NCBI RefSeq assembly: GCF_018403225.1
Contig: NZ_BOSG01000003.1
Coordinates: 599,755 to 663,754, forward strand
DNA: 64,000 bases
Origin: Paenibacillus sp. J23TS9
GTDB lineage: Bacteria; Bacillota; Bacilli; Paenibacillales; Paenibacillaceae
Direction: 5' to 3'
The notes under the pieces were generated by a model. It was not told where the DNA came from, made no database searches, and saw only the letters and a list, made by a program, of their open reading frames with translations. The translations under genes were made by a program, and so were the position numbers. How positions within the stretch are numbered: position 1 is the first letter of the stretch; every line of letters begins with the position of its first letter. Shown here piece by piece: positions 19,902 through 29,847 of the stretch.

Positions 19902-22655
19902 TTACGAAAGATGCCGAACACCAGCCGTTACAATTTCACAAGATCCAACAGGCAGCTCGATGCGGTTTGCATGCGCTTCAAGCTGATCCTCACTGGATTC
20001 CTCGAGAATGGTCGTTTTGTACACGGAACTATTTTGATTGGTGAGCTGAAGCTCCAGCGTACTTGGTTCAGGCTTCATGTTGAACCAGCGCAGCATGTCA
20101 TCGCCAGACTCCTCGTTTACTTTCCAAGAAGAGAAGGCCAAATTCTTGGATTCCCATGTAATGGATGTGTGCTCTGCAGGAATGGTTCCTTCATGCAGTC
20201 CCGTTTGGCTGACAGTCCATGGAATTTGGAACTGATATGCTTCCTGATAAGCTCCAGTATCAACACCATCACCACTGTGAGGGATAAGCTCCAAATGAAC
20301 TGTATGCTCTCCAAGACACTGAGCCTCTGGTGTAAGGAAATGCCCCCAGTCACCGAGCTCCCCTACAGAACGGAGCAGTGTCACAGCAATCGTGTTGCGG
20401 CCGTCCCTTAGCACCTCGTATTCATTCAGACCCAGATTGGCTACCGTCAGACCCGCCCCGTCACCGCTGACATCAACAAAAGCTTGCTGATGCTGCGCAT
20501 TACTTGGATTTTGCCATTCTTTGGTAGGATTGTTGTCACGAGTCACAATTTCGAACATGGAGTCCACATGATGGTTGGAAGACTTGATGTCCGTAGGCAT
20601 CAGCATCCGTACACGATGATCTTTTGCCTGATTGTTAAAGCTGGCTTCAACCTTGACGCCTTGGCCTCCCCGTTCCAGTGTGACCCGCGTGCTGATTTTC
20701 ATCGGAACGGTTTCCTTCACCCGCTGCGCTTTGCGCACAGGGAAATAGATCAACTCTACCTGTTCCTGATCCAGCAGCTTGTCGGCAGAGGCTGGAATCT
20801 CCCAATCATGGGTTATCTCCAGGACAGCACGGTAAGCCGTATCCTCTACAACACGAATGGAGGCTTTCAGGTCTTTGGTCGTCAGAGCCTCTTCGCCCTC
20901 CGGTTGCTTATACATGTATTCATTGCCGATATCGCCGGTATCTTCATAGATCAGAAGATCGCTGTACACACGGCCTGTACGTTTATCGGAAATGGTAATG
21001 CTGCCGTTTGCTGCGGCTTCCACTCGCAGGTTGTCATTTTCCATGACATGTCCCTCTTTCACAAGGGAGCCTGCTTGAATCGATAGCTCCTCGGCTGCAG
21101 ATCCGCCAACCAAAGCATAGGTTCTAAGACCAAGCGAAGGAATCCGGTCCGCTTCCAACGTAATTCGAACAGCACGCGCCATAAATGGCTGACGGAATTT
21201 GTCATCCGGCAGATCATAACCAAAGCGAAGACCAAGATCCTCAAGCGTAAATGCCACTGGCTTGCCTTCCGCATCCACAACGGCACGAGCCCCGAGATCA
21301 AGCTCCTTCATTCGGCTACTCATCTCTTCAAGGGTACCTCCGTCACGGAAGTATACACGCTGCACATCGAGATCAACGGACACGGTGCCACTGCGCTTCC
21401 AGCCGGTTGTATTAAATACAACAAACGGAACGGTATCTTCCCCAAATGTACGGAAAACGGAAGTATCTACCGCATCGGCTACCGCCTGCTTGCTCTCCTC
21501 AATGATCGATTCAGCAACATCGCGGCTTTTCGCAAAGCGCGTAACCATTTCACGGTGGACTTCATCCACACTGCAGCCGCAAATGCTGTCATGCGGATGG
21601 TTCTGCATCAGCGTTTTCCATGCATACGTAAACAGATCATGCGGATACTCCTGGCCAGCGATGCGGGCGTACGAAGCCAGCGGTTCTGCCACCTTTTCAA
21701 GCAGTGCCTGTCCATGCTGGTTCATCTGCTTCAAGTAAACACGTGCCGAAGCCGTATTGACGAGCGTTCCCCAGCCATCGGTACGCTGGCTGCGGAGTTC
21801 GCCGCGAACGACGGACAGCTCGCCTTCTTTGGCCTTCTTCACCGCATCCAGGTACTTAGGGAAGTTGGAATGCACGAATTCCGTATCCGGATATAGCGTC
21901 CGCGCGGTTTCGAGCGCCTCGGCCAAATCTGTCTGGATTGGCTGATGGTCGCATCCGTTCATGTATAACAGCTCAGGGGTCGATGCATATTTTTCAGCAT
22001 CAGCCAGCTTTCTGTCCCAGAAAATTTTCGCTTCCTCCGGATCTACGGGTACCTCGTTGCCGTTGCTATACCAGTTGGCAAAGAGAATCCCCAGTACCTT
22101 GGAGCCGTCCGGACCTTCCCAGATCAGTTCGGAGAACGAAGATTCATAATCAGAGTCAGCAACGGTGTTGTTAAAGCCCGTCGGTTTAACGCCGCGGCCG
22201 AACACGGCATTATCAATGCCGGATTGGCGCATAAGCTGCGGTGTCTGTCCTACAAGACCAAATGTATCAGGGAAATAGCCGATCTTGGATATTTGTCCAT
22301 AACGGCGGGCATCCTTGTGCCCGATCTGCATATTGCGGATGTTAGCCTCGCCGCTGGTCAGGAATGCATCCTGCAGAATATACCATGGCCCGATGAAAAT
22401 ACGGCCTTCGTTGATATACTTCTCCAGACGTTCCTTCTGCTCGGGACGAACTTGAAGATAGTCCTCCAGGATGATCGTTTGTCCATCCAGATAAAAGCTT
22501 TTGTATTCCGTATCTTTTTCCAGAGTATCCATCAGTACATCCATGGTCCGGATCAAACGCATGTGATGCTTTTCGTATGGCAGATACCATTCTCTGTCCC
22601 AGTGGGTATGTGAAATAATATGTGCGGTTCTTTTAGACTTAGTCTCAGATGTCAT
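19902..22655 (-). CDS. GH38 alpha-mannosidase
   Basis: 917 residues. The N-terminal catalytic domain begins with the zinc motif HTHWDREWY (His18 and Asp20 as likely ligands). The GYFPDTFG segment carries the probable nucleophile Asp130, and the NHPHDSICGCSVDEVH segment marks the end of the GH38 catalytic core (about 350). A middle domain and a large beta-sandwich C-terminal domain (about 500-917) follow. There is no signal peptide, so the enzyme is cytoplasmic and should trim imported alpha-mannosides. The ATG follows AGGAG, and a short gap separates it from the upstream glycosidase. Last gene of the mannoside operon. Linkage specificity cannot be read from sequence. Confidence 0.94.
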   Translation of the reverse strand: MTSETKSKRTAHIISHTHWDREWYLPYEKHHMRLIRTMDVLMDTLEKDTEYKSFYLDGQTIILEDYLQVRPEQKERLEKYINEGRIFIGPWYILQDAFLTSGEANIRNMQIGHKDARRYGQISKIGYFPDTFGLVGQTPQLMRQSGIDNAVFGRGVKPTGFNNTVADSDYESSFSELIWEGPDGSKVLGILFANWYSNGNEVPVDPEEAKIFWDRKLADAEKYASTPELLYMNGCDHQPIQTDLAEALETARTLYPDTEFVHSNFPKYLDAVKKAKEGELSVVRGELRSQRTDGWGTLVNTASARVYLKQMNQHGQALLEKVAEPLASYARIAGQEYPHDLFTYAWKTLMQNHPHDSICGCSVDEVHREMVTRFAKSRDVAESIIEESKQAVADAVDTSVFRTFGEDTVPFVVFNTTGWKRSGTVSVDLDVQRVYFRDGGTLEEMSSRMKELDLGARAVVDAEGKPVAFTLEDLGLRFGYDLPDDKFRQPFMARAVRITLEADRIPSLGLRTYALVGGSAAEELSIQAGSLVKEGHVMENDNLRVEAAANGSITISDKRTGRVYSDLLIYEDTGDIGNEYMYKQPEGEEALTTKDLKASIRVVEDTAYRAVLEITHDWEIPASADKLLDQEQVELIYFPVRKAQRVKETVPMKISTRVTLERGGQGVKVEASFNNQAKDHRVRMLMPTDIKSSNHHVDSMFEIVTRDNNPTKEWQNPSNAQHQQAFVDVSGDGAGLTVANLGLNEYEVLRDGRNTIAVTLLRSVGELGDWGHFLTPEAQCLGEHTVHLELIPHSGDGVDTGAYQEAYQFQIPWTVSQTGLHEGTIPAEHTSITWESKNLAFSSWKVNEESGDDMLRWFNMKPEPSTLELQLTNQNSSVYKTTILEESSEDQLEAHANRIELPVGSCEIVTAGVRHLS

Positions 22656-22712
22656 GTGAGGTGATCTCCTCTCGCTGTTTAGTAAAAATCATGATTTGTT
22701 TATATTTAAAAG

Positions 22713-25700
22713 CTACCTTACTTCAACGCTCACTTCATGCGGACGGTACACTGACAATAGCTCTCCATGTCCATCTACCGCGAACAACACAGAGCGTTCC
22801 TTTTCGAGTTCAAAGGCATATGTTTTTCCAGTCGTTTCATCCTTGACAGCTACCGGCGTATTCATCGCCTGCTCGGAAACGAAGATATAAAGCGCGCCCT
22901 CTTTATATAGAAGCTTTCTGCCGTAAATTCCAGAAACTCCCCCTGAAACCCACTTGATTTCCGGTTTGTAACCCGCCTCAGCGAGGACATAACGGTATAG
23001 CTCGGTAACCGTCTCTTCACGGTCATTCATTTCAACAGGCAGCGGACAGAAAAACATTTGTCCATTCCCAATGGACATTTTAATAAGCTTGGTTGGCTCT
23101 GTATTTGCCGTCTGAGCCGCGCCGTTAACGCCGCCTTGTCCGCCAGGAATTTCCTTAAGCAGCTGGGCAATTTTTCGACTTCCAAAAGATACCGGCAGTT
23201 GTTTCCCGTCTAGGTCCAGCACCTCTTCTCTCAGCACATTGCTGAGCATGCGGGTACCATTCTCGAATTGTCCCAACTCTTTCTCTAAGCGGCTTGTTGG
23301 ATGCCAGTAATCATCCAGGCCAATCGGTCCTGTCACAAGCAGCGTAGATCCGCTCTCCTTGATATAGTCCAGCAGGCGCTCGAATGCCTCATCAGCGATG
23401 TTGTGCGCGCTTGGCAGTAGAATCAGCTTGGGAGGAGCATCCTGTCTGAGATCGTCGATCTGGTACTCGCCTACTGCGCGGAAGGGTACCTTCAGCTCGT
23501 AGGATAGAATCCGGGTCAAGCGCGTCGTTGCTTCAAAGGCCAGCTTACGGTTGGAGAAGTCATTGGAGTACGGGAAGATAGCGACCACGTCTTCAAGCTG
23601 GCGTTCCACGAACAAGTCGCGGGTCTTGCCTATAAAGCTGCCGAAGTCATAGGACACATCCGCTTCCGGCTTCTCAGTACCATCGGCACGCAAGGCTCCG
23701 ATATGTGACTCATTGGCATTATCCATATAAAAGTTGGTATTCCAAATCCAGTGGATTGCGCCTGCGCCCCCGGTTGAGAATGCATATGCATACTTACGTT
23801 CCAGGATGGAGCGAAGCTCCTTCTCACTCCGTTTGGCACGTCCGTCTGGTGTTTCCACATACATAATGCCGGTTTCCTGAATCAGGTTCGGCTTGTCCAC
23901 GGTCTTGGCAAAGATACCGTCCCACACTAACTGGTCATTAAGCCACCAGGAGTGAACTGTTGTATAATCTACGGCTTCGCCATAGAAAAACGGTGATGGC
24001 CGCGATGCGCCAAGCGCCTCGTCCTGGCCTACAGTCACGAGCTGATCCGCGTTATCCCGCTTGATAGCTCCTGTAAGCTCGGATGCCCAGCGGTTATGCA
24101 TATCCATAGAGAAGAGCACATAATCCAGCCAGCGGGTACCCTTCTTGCCCGAGTGGATATCCTGAATATCGAAGTTGATCTCTGAAGCCTCCGGCGGTAC
24201 TGCAGCCGTAAAATCAGGTAGCTGCTCCGGTGTCATGTTCCAACGCTCCTGCAGAGCGGAAATATCCCTATGACGATTTTTCAGCCATTCCACAAATGCC
24301 GCTTTTTCAAACGGGTCACGCGCGGAGCGCGGCCCATCCGAGAAAATACGCTCCGGATCAAACATCGACGGCTCGTTGATCAAATCCCAATCCACATTGG
24401 ACGTCGCCTTGTGGCGCAGGGTAATGGAACGGATAAAACGTTTTTGCGCTTCAAGACTGCGCGGATCCAAATAGGGATTCAGACCTTCCCATGGCTCCGG
24501 TGTAAAGGAGAAGAATGTAAAGGTTACCTGTAATCCATGCTTCTTCGCAGTCAGCAGGAAAGCGTCAATGGAACGCAGTACCTCCTCGGAGGCATGTCCA
24601 TCCGATTGCATGACATTGCGGTATGCGGTCCAGATTCCGGTCCGGATCCAGTTGATGCCCGCATGGGCCATCTGAGCCATATCCCGGTCCCAAACTGCCG
24701 CATTCGGTAAAAACAAAAATTTACGTGCTACATCGGATGCCATATAGGTCATACCTACGACAGGCAACGGTCTTCCATCTTTAATAAAATAGTCGCGACC
24801 ACAAGTTACCGGAGTCCCTTCACTAAGCAAGTCAGCATCATGTCCCCAATACCCCTGCTTCAGAAGACGTGTCTCTCCATGCTCTGACTCCGCCCGGCAC
24901 TCTACCGTATACATTCCCGGCTTAATCTCAGCTGGAACAGGAATGCGCAGTACCTCAAGCTCATGACCAGCTTGAATGGAAACCTCTGTTGTAAAGACGG
25001 GATCCTGCTCATCCTGATGAAGTACGGTAATGGAGAAGTTCCATTCCGTCAGCTGCTCTCCAACATCGCGCCCAAGATCCTGCGCCTGCAGCGTCAGGAC
25101 TGCGCGTTCTCCTGGCAGATAAGCTGCATAACCTGGCTTAAGGCTCCACTCGGTGACGCCATGACTGCAATATGCAGCCCACTCCAGCAGCGCTTCCGCT
25201 CCGCCCTGTTCCCAAAAATGCTTACCCACGTTTTGATTGACAAACAGCCAGCGTCCACCGGCAAAAGGTCCCCTGCTGTTCTCCCACAGGACCGCAGGCG
25301 CAGCAACTTCACGCCCCTCAGCCGAGATACCCTTGAACACGGCTGAAATTTGCGTATCCATCGAACCAGCCGAGCCCATCTGATGAGGCAGCTCAACATT
25401 TTTTGTAACATGCGGAACCAGGTTCCAGGTGTCCGCCACTTCGAACAGCGCCTCATGGCCTTCAAACAGCGGATTCAGTGTATCTGCCTTCAGCAGCTTT
25501 ACCGGATCCGACTCGACGCGCAGCGCCTCATGTATATGAAGCTGCTGATGATATGCAGTCTGCTCTGCTTCAACCTTCCATTCGCCCTCTGACTTTCTTA
25601 CCGGACGTTTGAACGGTGCCCCGCCCAGGCTGACCAGGTTGCCACCGCGCTTCAAGAAGGCCAGTACGGCCGTCCATGCCTGCTTCGGCACATAAGGTGC

Positions 25701-25865
25701 ATGCAGCATCACCAGTGTACCTCCCGCAGTCTCGTTCAGCGCAGACTCAAGTCCATCAGCATCTGCTACTTGGCCCGCTTCCTGCAGCATGTGAAGCTCC
25801 TGCTCTCCCGGCCGTGCTCCCTCATACGGAAAAGATTTATCGTAAAATATCAACATATCGCTCAA
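22713..25865 (-). CDS. Large clan GH-A glycosidase of uncertain family
   Basis: 1050 residues from a TTG nine bases after AAAGGAG. No signal peptide, so cytoplasmic. Residues 1-230 look like a Rossmann-type, glutamine-amidotransferase-like domain (LVMLHAPYVP, GGNLVSLGGAPF). About 240-340 is a beta-sandwich. About 355-740 is a TIM barrel with INEPS (acid/base Glu498) and LIQETG (nucleophile Glu664), the clan-A pair. About 755-900 is a second amidotransferase-like domain similar to the trimerisation domain of GH42 enzymes (LILLPSAHNIADEAFERLLDYI). The C-terminus is a small beta domain. Clan A covers beta-galactosidases, beta-mannosidases and others. Its place between two alpha-mannosidases makes a beta-mannosidase or core-glycan enzyme an attractive guess only. 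Confidence 0.82.
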   Translation of the reverse strand: MSDMLIFYDKSFPYEGARPGEQELHMLQEAGQVADADGLESALNETAGGTLVMLHAPYVPKQAWTAVLAFLKRGGNLVSLGGAPFKRPVRKSEGEWKVEAEQTAYHQQLHIHEALRVESDPVKLLKADTLNPLFEGHEALFEVADTWNLVPHVTKNVELPHQMGSAGSMDTQISAVFKGISAEGREVAAPAVLWENSRGPFAGGRWLFVNQNVGKHFWEQGGAEALLEWAAYCSHGVTEWSLKPGYAAYLPGERAVLTLQAQDLGRDVGEQLTEWNFSITVLHQDEQDPVFTTEVSIQAGHELEVLRIPVPAEIKPGMYTVECRAESEHGETRLLKQGYWGHDADLLSEGTPVTCGRDYFIKDGRPLPVVGMTYMASDVARKFLFLPNAAVWDRDMAQMAHAGINWIRTGIWTAYRNVMQSDGHASEEVLRSIDAFLLTAKKHGLQVTFTFFSFTPEPWEGLNPYLDPRSLEAQKRFIRSITLRHKATSNVDWDLINEPSMFDPERIFSDGPRSARDPFEKAAFVEWLKNRHRDISALQERWNMTPEQLPDFTAAVPPEASEINFDIQDIHSGKKGTRWLDYVLFSMDMHNRWASELTGAIKRDNADQLVTVGQDEALGASRPSPFFYGEAVDYTTVHSWWLNDQLVWDGIFAKTVDKPNLIQETGIMYVETPDGRAKRSEKELRSILERKYAYAFSTGGAGAIHWIWNTNFYMDNANESHIGALRADGTEKPEADVSYDFGSFIGKTRDLFVERQLEDVVAIFPYSNDFSNRKLAFEATTRLTRILSYELKVPFRAVGEYQIDDLRQDAPPKLILLPSAHNIADEAFERLLDYIKESGSTLLVTGPIGLDDYWHPTSRLEKELGQFENGTRMLSNVLREEVLDLDGKQLPVSFGSRKIAQLLKEIPGGQGGVNGAAQTANTEPTKLIKMSIGNGQMFFCPLPVEMNDREETVTELYRYVLAEAGYKPEIKWVSGGVSGIYGRKLLYKEGALYIFVSEQAMNTPVAVKDETTGKTYAFELEKERSVLFAVDGHGELLSVYRPHEVSVEVR

Positions 25866-25900
25866 GAATGTTCGCTCCTTTCGCTCCCATGGATCAGCGT

Positions 25901-27187
25901 TTATAGCTTTATTTTTCCTTCTTCAATAAGTCCCCAGATCAGTTCAGCGAAGATGCTGTTAGCCCATGCAAACCAAGGGCGCGTAAACTGTGATGGATCA
26001 TCCACATGGAATCCTTCATGCATAAAGCCAGTATCGGCATCTGTACGCAGAATGGTTTCAACGATTTCCTGTACCTCGGCTTCATCTATAGATGTCAGTG
26101 CCTGCATAGCCAGGCTGATGTGCCAAATATAGCGGTCAGGCGTATGCGGGCTGCCGATGCCTTTAGCGGCTGTGCCTTCATAATAATAAGGATTCTCTTC
26201 ACTCAGGATGAAACGTCTGGTATTCTGGTATACCGGATCATTTTTGTCCGCATAGCCGATATACGGAATGGACAGCAGGCTTGGCACGTTGGCATCATCC
26301 ATCAGATTATGATTGCCGAAGCCGTCGGTTTCATAAGCATAGATCTTGCCGTACTTCGGATGGCGGTAGGTGCCATATGTTTGGATACCAAAGTCGATTT
26401 CTTCCTTCAGCACAGCCGCTGCTTCTTCCCAGTCCTCATCTTTGTAAATTTCCCGGGCAATTTCCTCCATGTAGCCAAGAACAACAACAGCAAACATATT
26501 GGAAGGAACCAGATACCCGAACGTGCAGGCATCATCGCTTGGGCGGAAGCCTGACCAGGTCATTCCGGTATAGTTCACCGGCATCCCTTTGCGGTTGTTA
26601 CGGAGCGTGTCCGATTTCGGTCCTTGCGTACGTGCAAATAAATATTGGGAATCTTCAAAGTGATTTTGTTCCGTTTTCCAAAGCGCGATGATCGACTTTG
26701 CAGCCTTTCTGTATTTGGCGTCGAAAATATCCGTGTTGCCTGTCGCCTTCCAGTAAAGATAGCTCAGCTGTATCGGGTAGCAAAGCGAATCAATCTCATA
26801 TTTGCGTTCCCAAATCCAAGGACCCATCTCCGTCAAATCCTGATCCCAGCTTTTATAGTTCGGTTGTTCGTTGAACGCATTCGCATATGGATCAATGAGG
26901 ATGCATTCCACCTGACGGCTTACCAGTCCGCCAATCAGACGCTGCAAATCCTTGTCCTCTTTAGCAAACGGCAGGTACTGGCGTACCTGGGCACTGGAAT
27001 CACGCAGCCACATTGCCGGAATATCGCCGGTAAATACAAAAGTCGTGCCATCATCAAGCAGACGCGTGGTGGTTTCCAAAGTGTTAGGATAGCATTGACG
27101 GAACATCTTTGCCAGTTTTTCGTTTTGCAGCGTTTCATCTGCTTTCTTCATCGCCTTTTGAATGGCAGCTGGTAATACAGTTGTCAT
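25901..27187 (-). CDS. GH125 exo-alpha-1,6-mannosidase
   Basis: 428 residues from ATG 27187, which follows GAGAGGAAG. The longer frame from 27238 has no site. The (alpha/alpha)6-barrel GH125 pattern is clear: [20 protein letters not shown] near residue 50, [40 protein letters not shown], and [20 protein letters not shown] near 350. Family members remove terminal alpha-1,6-linked mannose from the non-reducing end without a metal ion. There is no signal peptide. It follows the binding-protein gene after a weak terminator and precedes the clan-A enzyme in the same operon. Confidence 0.93.
   Translation of the reverse strand: MTTVLPAAIQKAMKKADETLQNEKLAKMFRQCYPNTLETTTRLLDDGTTFVFTGDIPAMWLRDSSAQVRQYLPFAKEDKDLQRLIGGLVSRQVECILIDPYANAFNEQPNYKSWDQDLTEMGPWIWERKYEIDSLCYPIQLSYLYWKATGNTDIFDAKYRKAAKSIIALWKTEQNHFEDSQYLFARTQGPKSDTLRNNRKGMPVNYTGMTWSGFRPSDDACTFGYLVPSNMFAVVVLGYMEEIAREIYKDEDWEEAAAVLKEEIDFGIQTYGTYRHPKYGKIYAYETDGFGNHNLMDDANVPSLLSIPYIGYADKNDPVYQNTRRFILSEENPYYYEGTAAKGIGSPHTPDRYIWHISLAMQALTSIDEAEVQEIVETILRTDADTGFMHEGFHVDDPSQFTRPWFAWANSIFAELIWGLIEEGKIKL
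26448..26461. promoter_or_regulatory. Candidate Noc-binding site inside the GH125 gene
   Basis: ATTTCCCGGGCAAT matches the B. subtilis Noc consensus ATTTCCCGGGAAAT at 13 of 14 positions. A Noc gene is present at 42785. A chance match within coding DNA cannot be excluded. Confidence 0.35.
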
Positions 27188-27244
27188 AGTGAGTAACTTC
27201 CTCTCTTGTATTAAAACATATAATGAGTGCCTGGACATGAATAG

Positions 27245-27283
27245 AAAGACCTGGCAAGCGCATGTGTGCCGTCCAGGTCTTTT
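27245..27283 (-). terminator. Hairpin between the sugar-binding lipoprotein gene and GH125
   Basis: AAAGACCTGG/CCAGGTCTTT arms around an 18-base loop with a short T tail (TTTCTATTC) on the minus strand. It probably lowers expression of the glycosidase genes relative to the binding protein. Confidence 0.65.
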
Positions 27284-27323
27284 CTTTGTTGTACTGCTCT
27301 TCTGAAATTACGAAAAGGTCAAA

Positions 27324-28796
27324 CTATTTCTTTTGTGCCGCTCTCCACTCGTCCACTTGCTTTTGAACTTCAGCCATAACGGTATCCAGTCCTGCAGCTT
27401 TGAACTTCTGGTCAGCTTTAGCAATGTAATCCTTTGGATCCACTGTGCCTGTCATCAGAGCAGGCATGTATTCATCCGATACGTTTTTAAGGGCTGCCAT
27501 TTCAGTTTGCACTTTAGATGGATCGAAGTGGAAACCAAGCAGCGGGCTGCTGTTTGCATCGGTGTTAAATTTCTTGAACTGTTCCCATTTATCCTTCGGA
27601 TCATTGTCATACAGGTTCAGAATGAACTCGTTGCCAAGAGCAAAGGAAGGCATGTCATAGTCTTTTGCAGCTGGCAAGTCTGTAACGGTTCCGTCTGCAT
27701 TTTTCTTGTAGTGTGTTCCTTCGATACCCATGTCCACCAGGTTGCGGAGATAAGGATCGGTGTTAAGCAGGTTCAGGAATTCCATAGCCTTCTCTGGATT
27801 TTCGGAAGTGCTGGAGATTGCCATCATCGAGCCGAGAACAGATGTGTTCGTTGCAATTGCATCACCAGCAGGCTTGGATTCTACATCATAACCCATGCTG
27901 CGGGACCAAGTCAGATCTGCGTATGGCTGGCTGTCAGCCATATCCACAAGCCATTTTCCGTTTTTCTGATAATCGGAGTTGGTGGATGTTGCAATATCAG
28001 CTGGAAGATATCCTGCCTTGTAATATTTATGCAATGTTTCGAATGTCTTCATTGTATCAGGTTGATCCAGGAAATTCACGACTTTATAATCGGTTGAATT
28101 AAACGGTACCGCCATTGGCAATTTCTCAGTAATGAAGTCATATGCCAGGTAAGGAGATGTATTCTTGTCTCCCCATAGTGGAGCGTAGCCTTCTTTTTCT
28201 TTGAATGTTTTCAAAATTGGCTCAAGGCTTTCCAGCGAGTTCACGTTGGAGATGTCGAGCTTGTCTTTGTCCACCAATTGCTTGTTAAAGCGGAATACTC
28301 TTTGGGTTGCTACTTCTTTATTGGTAGGGATACCATAAATTTTACCGTCTACCTTCGCGCCTTCAATAAACTTCGGATCGAGCGCTTTCACAATTCCTTG
28401 TCCTTTGCTATCCAGCAGATCGTCAATCGCTACAAATGCGCCTTTGGCAACATTCTGCAGATAGTCATTCGCCCAAGAAGATGTAAATGCGATATCGTAA
28501 GGCTCACCAGAAGCGGTGATTACCTGCATTTTTTTGCTGTAATCGCCGAAGCCGATCATTTTAAGGTCAACGGTTGCGTTAATTTTCTCTTTGGTGTATT
28601 CGTTGATCTTTTCAACAACCTTATCTGTATCCTTTTGCGGATCGCCAATTTGATACCAAACCAGTTGATAAGGCTTTTCTTTCTTATCGCTACCGCTTGC
28701 ACTGGATCCTTCATCTTTGGATCCGCCGCATCCGGCGAGCACAACTGAAAATACAGTGACCAAGCTGACCATGGTAGCCAATTTCTTTTTCCACAT
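27324..28796 (-). CDS. Sugar ABC transporter substrate-binding lipoprotein (LplA type)
   Basis: 490 residues. Signal peptide with lipobox VLAGC (Cys about residue 23), a short Ser/Gly/Asp linker, then a large family 1-type extracellular binding protein fold. The C-terminal part resembles the LplA-like subgroup (NEFILNLYDNDPKDKWEQFK, then FDPSKVQTEMAALKNV). It should capture an oligosaccharide for the two upstream permeases. No ATPase gene is nearby; in Paenibacillus and Bacillus such importers share a genome-encoded MsmX-type ATPase. An ATG follows GGGGG. Confidence 0.92.
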   Translation of the reverse strand: MWKKKLATMVSLVTVFSVVLAGCGGSKDEGSSASGSDKKEKPYQLVWYQIGDPQKDTDKVVEKINEYTKEKINATVDLKMIGFGDYSKKMQVITASGEPYDIAFTSSWANDYLQNVAKGAFVAIDDLLDSKGQGIVKALDPKFIEGAKVDGKIYGIPTNKEVATQRVFRFNKQLVDKDKLDISNVNSLESLEPILKTFKEKEGYAPLWGDKNTSPYLAYDFITEKLPMAVPFNSTDYKVVNFLDQPDTMKTFETLHKYYKAGYLPADIATSTNSDYQKNGKWLVDMADSQPYADLTWSRSMGYDVESKPAGDAIATNTSVLGSMMAISSTSENPEKAMEFLNLLNTDPYLRNLVDMGIEGTHYKKNADGTVTDLPAAKDYDMPSFALGNEFILNLYDNDPKDKWEQFKKFNTDANSSPLLGFHFDPSKVQTEMAALKNVSDEYMPALMTGTVDPKDYIAKADQKFKAAGLDTVMAEVQKQVDEWRAAQKK

Positions 28797-28914
28797 GTGA
28801 AAATCCCCCTTCGTTGATCTTTCTCATTTTACTGCTTACGCTGTGGAGCTAAATTGCTATTTTCAATTTCCCGGTAATGGGTTGACTCACGAGCAGGCGC
28901 CCGGGGCTGATAAA
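28797..28914. other. Gap between permease and binding-protein genes
   Basis: Minus-strand gap of about 118 bases. A stem GGGCTGAT/ATCAGCCC (28904-28921) overlaps the permease stop codon and lacks a T tract. An ACCGGGAAAT half-match to the Noc site lies near 28868-28880. No gene. Confidence 0.45.
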
Positions 28915-29826
28915 TCAGCCCTTCACCGCACCTACGGTAAGACCGGAAATGAAAAACCGTTGGAAGAATGGATAGGCCAGTACAATTGGCACAGTTGCCA
29001 AAACGACCATCGCCATTCGCGCAGAATCCTGAGGCAAAGAGCTAAGTAGAGCCATACCTTGACCCGAGCTGCTCATTGCAGAGTTCGTTACCAGGAACTG
29101 CATGCTGTTCTCGATACGCATAAGGAGCGCTTGCAATGGTACCAGATTCGGGTTGTCAATGTACAGCAGGGCATTAAACCAGTCATTCCAGTAGCCCAGT
29201 GTACTGAACAAGCCAATCGTAGCCAGACCGGGAAGCGAAATCGGAAGCACAACGCTGTAGAATACGCGCAGTTCACCGGCTCCGTCGATCTTGCCCGCTT
29301 CAATGATGGCATCCGGTACTGTCGTCCGGTAGAACGTCCTCATTATCATAATGTAGAAGGCGTTTACCGCGAGCGGCAGTATGAGTGCCCATAGCGTGTC
29401 TTTCAAATGAAGCATCCGGGTGTTAATGATATAAGATGGCACCATGCCCCCGTTAAAGAGCATCGTGAAAATCGCAATAAACGAAAAGAAGTTACGGTAT
29501 TTGAAGCTGGAACGGGAAATTGCGTATGCAAAGTGCGAAATCAGAATCAGTGATAGCACCGCACCTGCCACGGTAACCAATACGGTAATCCCAAAAGATC
29601 GCAGCAGCTGGTCACCCGTCTTGAAAATATACTTGTAAGCCTCAACGCTCCACTCTTTCGGAATAATCCGGTATCCATCCGTTGCCAGCGCCTTCTCATT
29701 CGTAAACGAGATAATAACGACGAACAGGAATGGAAATACGCAAGCGATTGAGAAAATAGATGCAATCACATTCAAAACCGTGTTGGACAGCCGTGAAGGC
29801 TGATTTAAAGTTCTTGTCTTGGCCAA
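28915..29826 (-). CDS. Carbohydrate ABC transporter permease (LplC/YtcP type)
   Basis: 303 residues with six predicted membrane helices. The binding-protein-dependent permease EAA loop reads EAGKIDGAGELRVFYSVVLPIS (about 185-205), and the C-terminal FFISGLTVGAVKG is typical of this subgroup. The start is TTG, eight bases after AAAGGGGG. It pairs with the LplB-type permease just upstream (21-base gap). Confidence 0.94.
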   Translation of the reverse strand: MAKTRTLNQPSRLSNTVLNVIASIFSIACVFPFLFVVIISFTNEKALATDGYRIIPKEWSVEAYKYIFKTGDQLLRSFGITVLVTVAGAVLSLILISHFAYAISRSSFKYRNFFSFIAIFTMLFNGGMVPSYIINTRMLHLKDTLWALILPLAVNAFYIMIMRTFYRTTVPDAIIEAGKIDGAGELRVFYSVVLPISLPGLATIGLFSTLGYWNDWFNALLYIDNPNLVPLQALLMRIENSMQFLVTNSAMSSSGQGMALLSSLPQDSARMAMVVLATVPIVLAYPFFQRFFISGLTVGAVKG

Positions 29827-29847
29827 AGCCTTTACCCCCTTTCTGGA

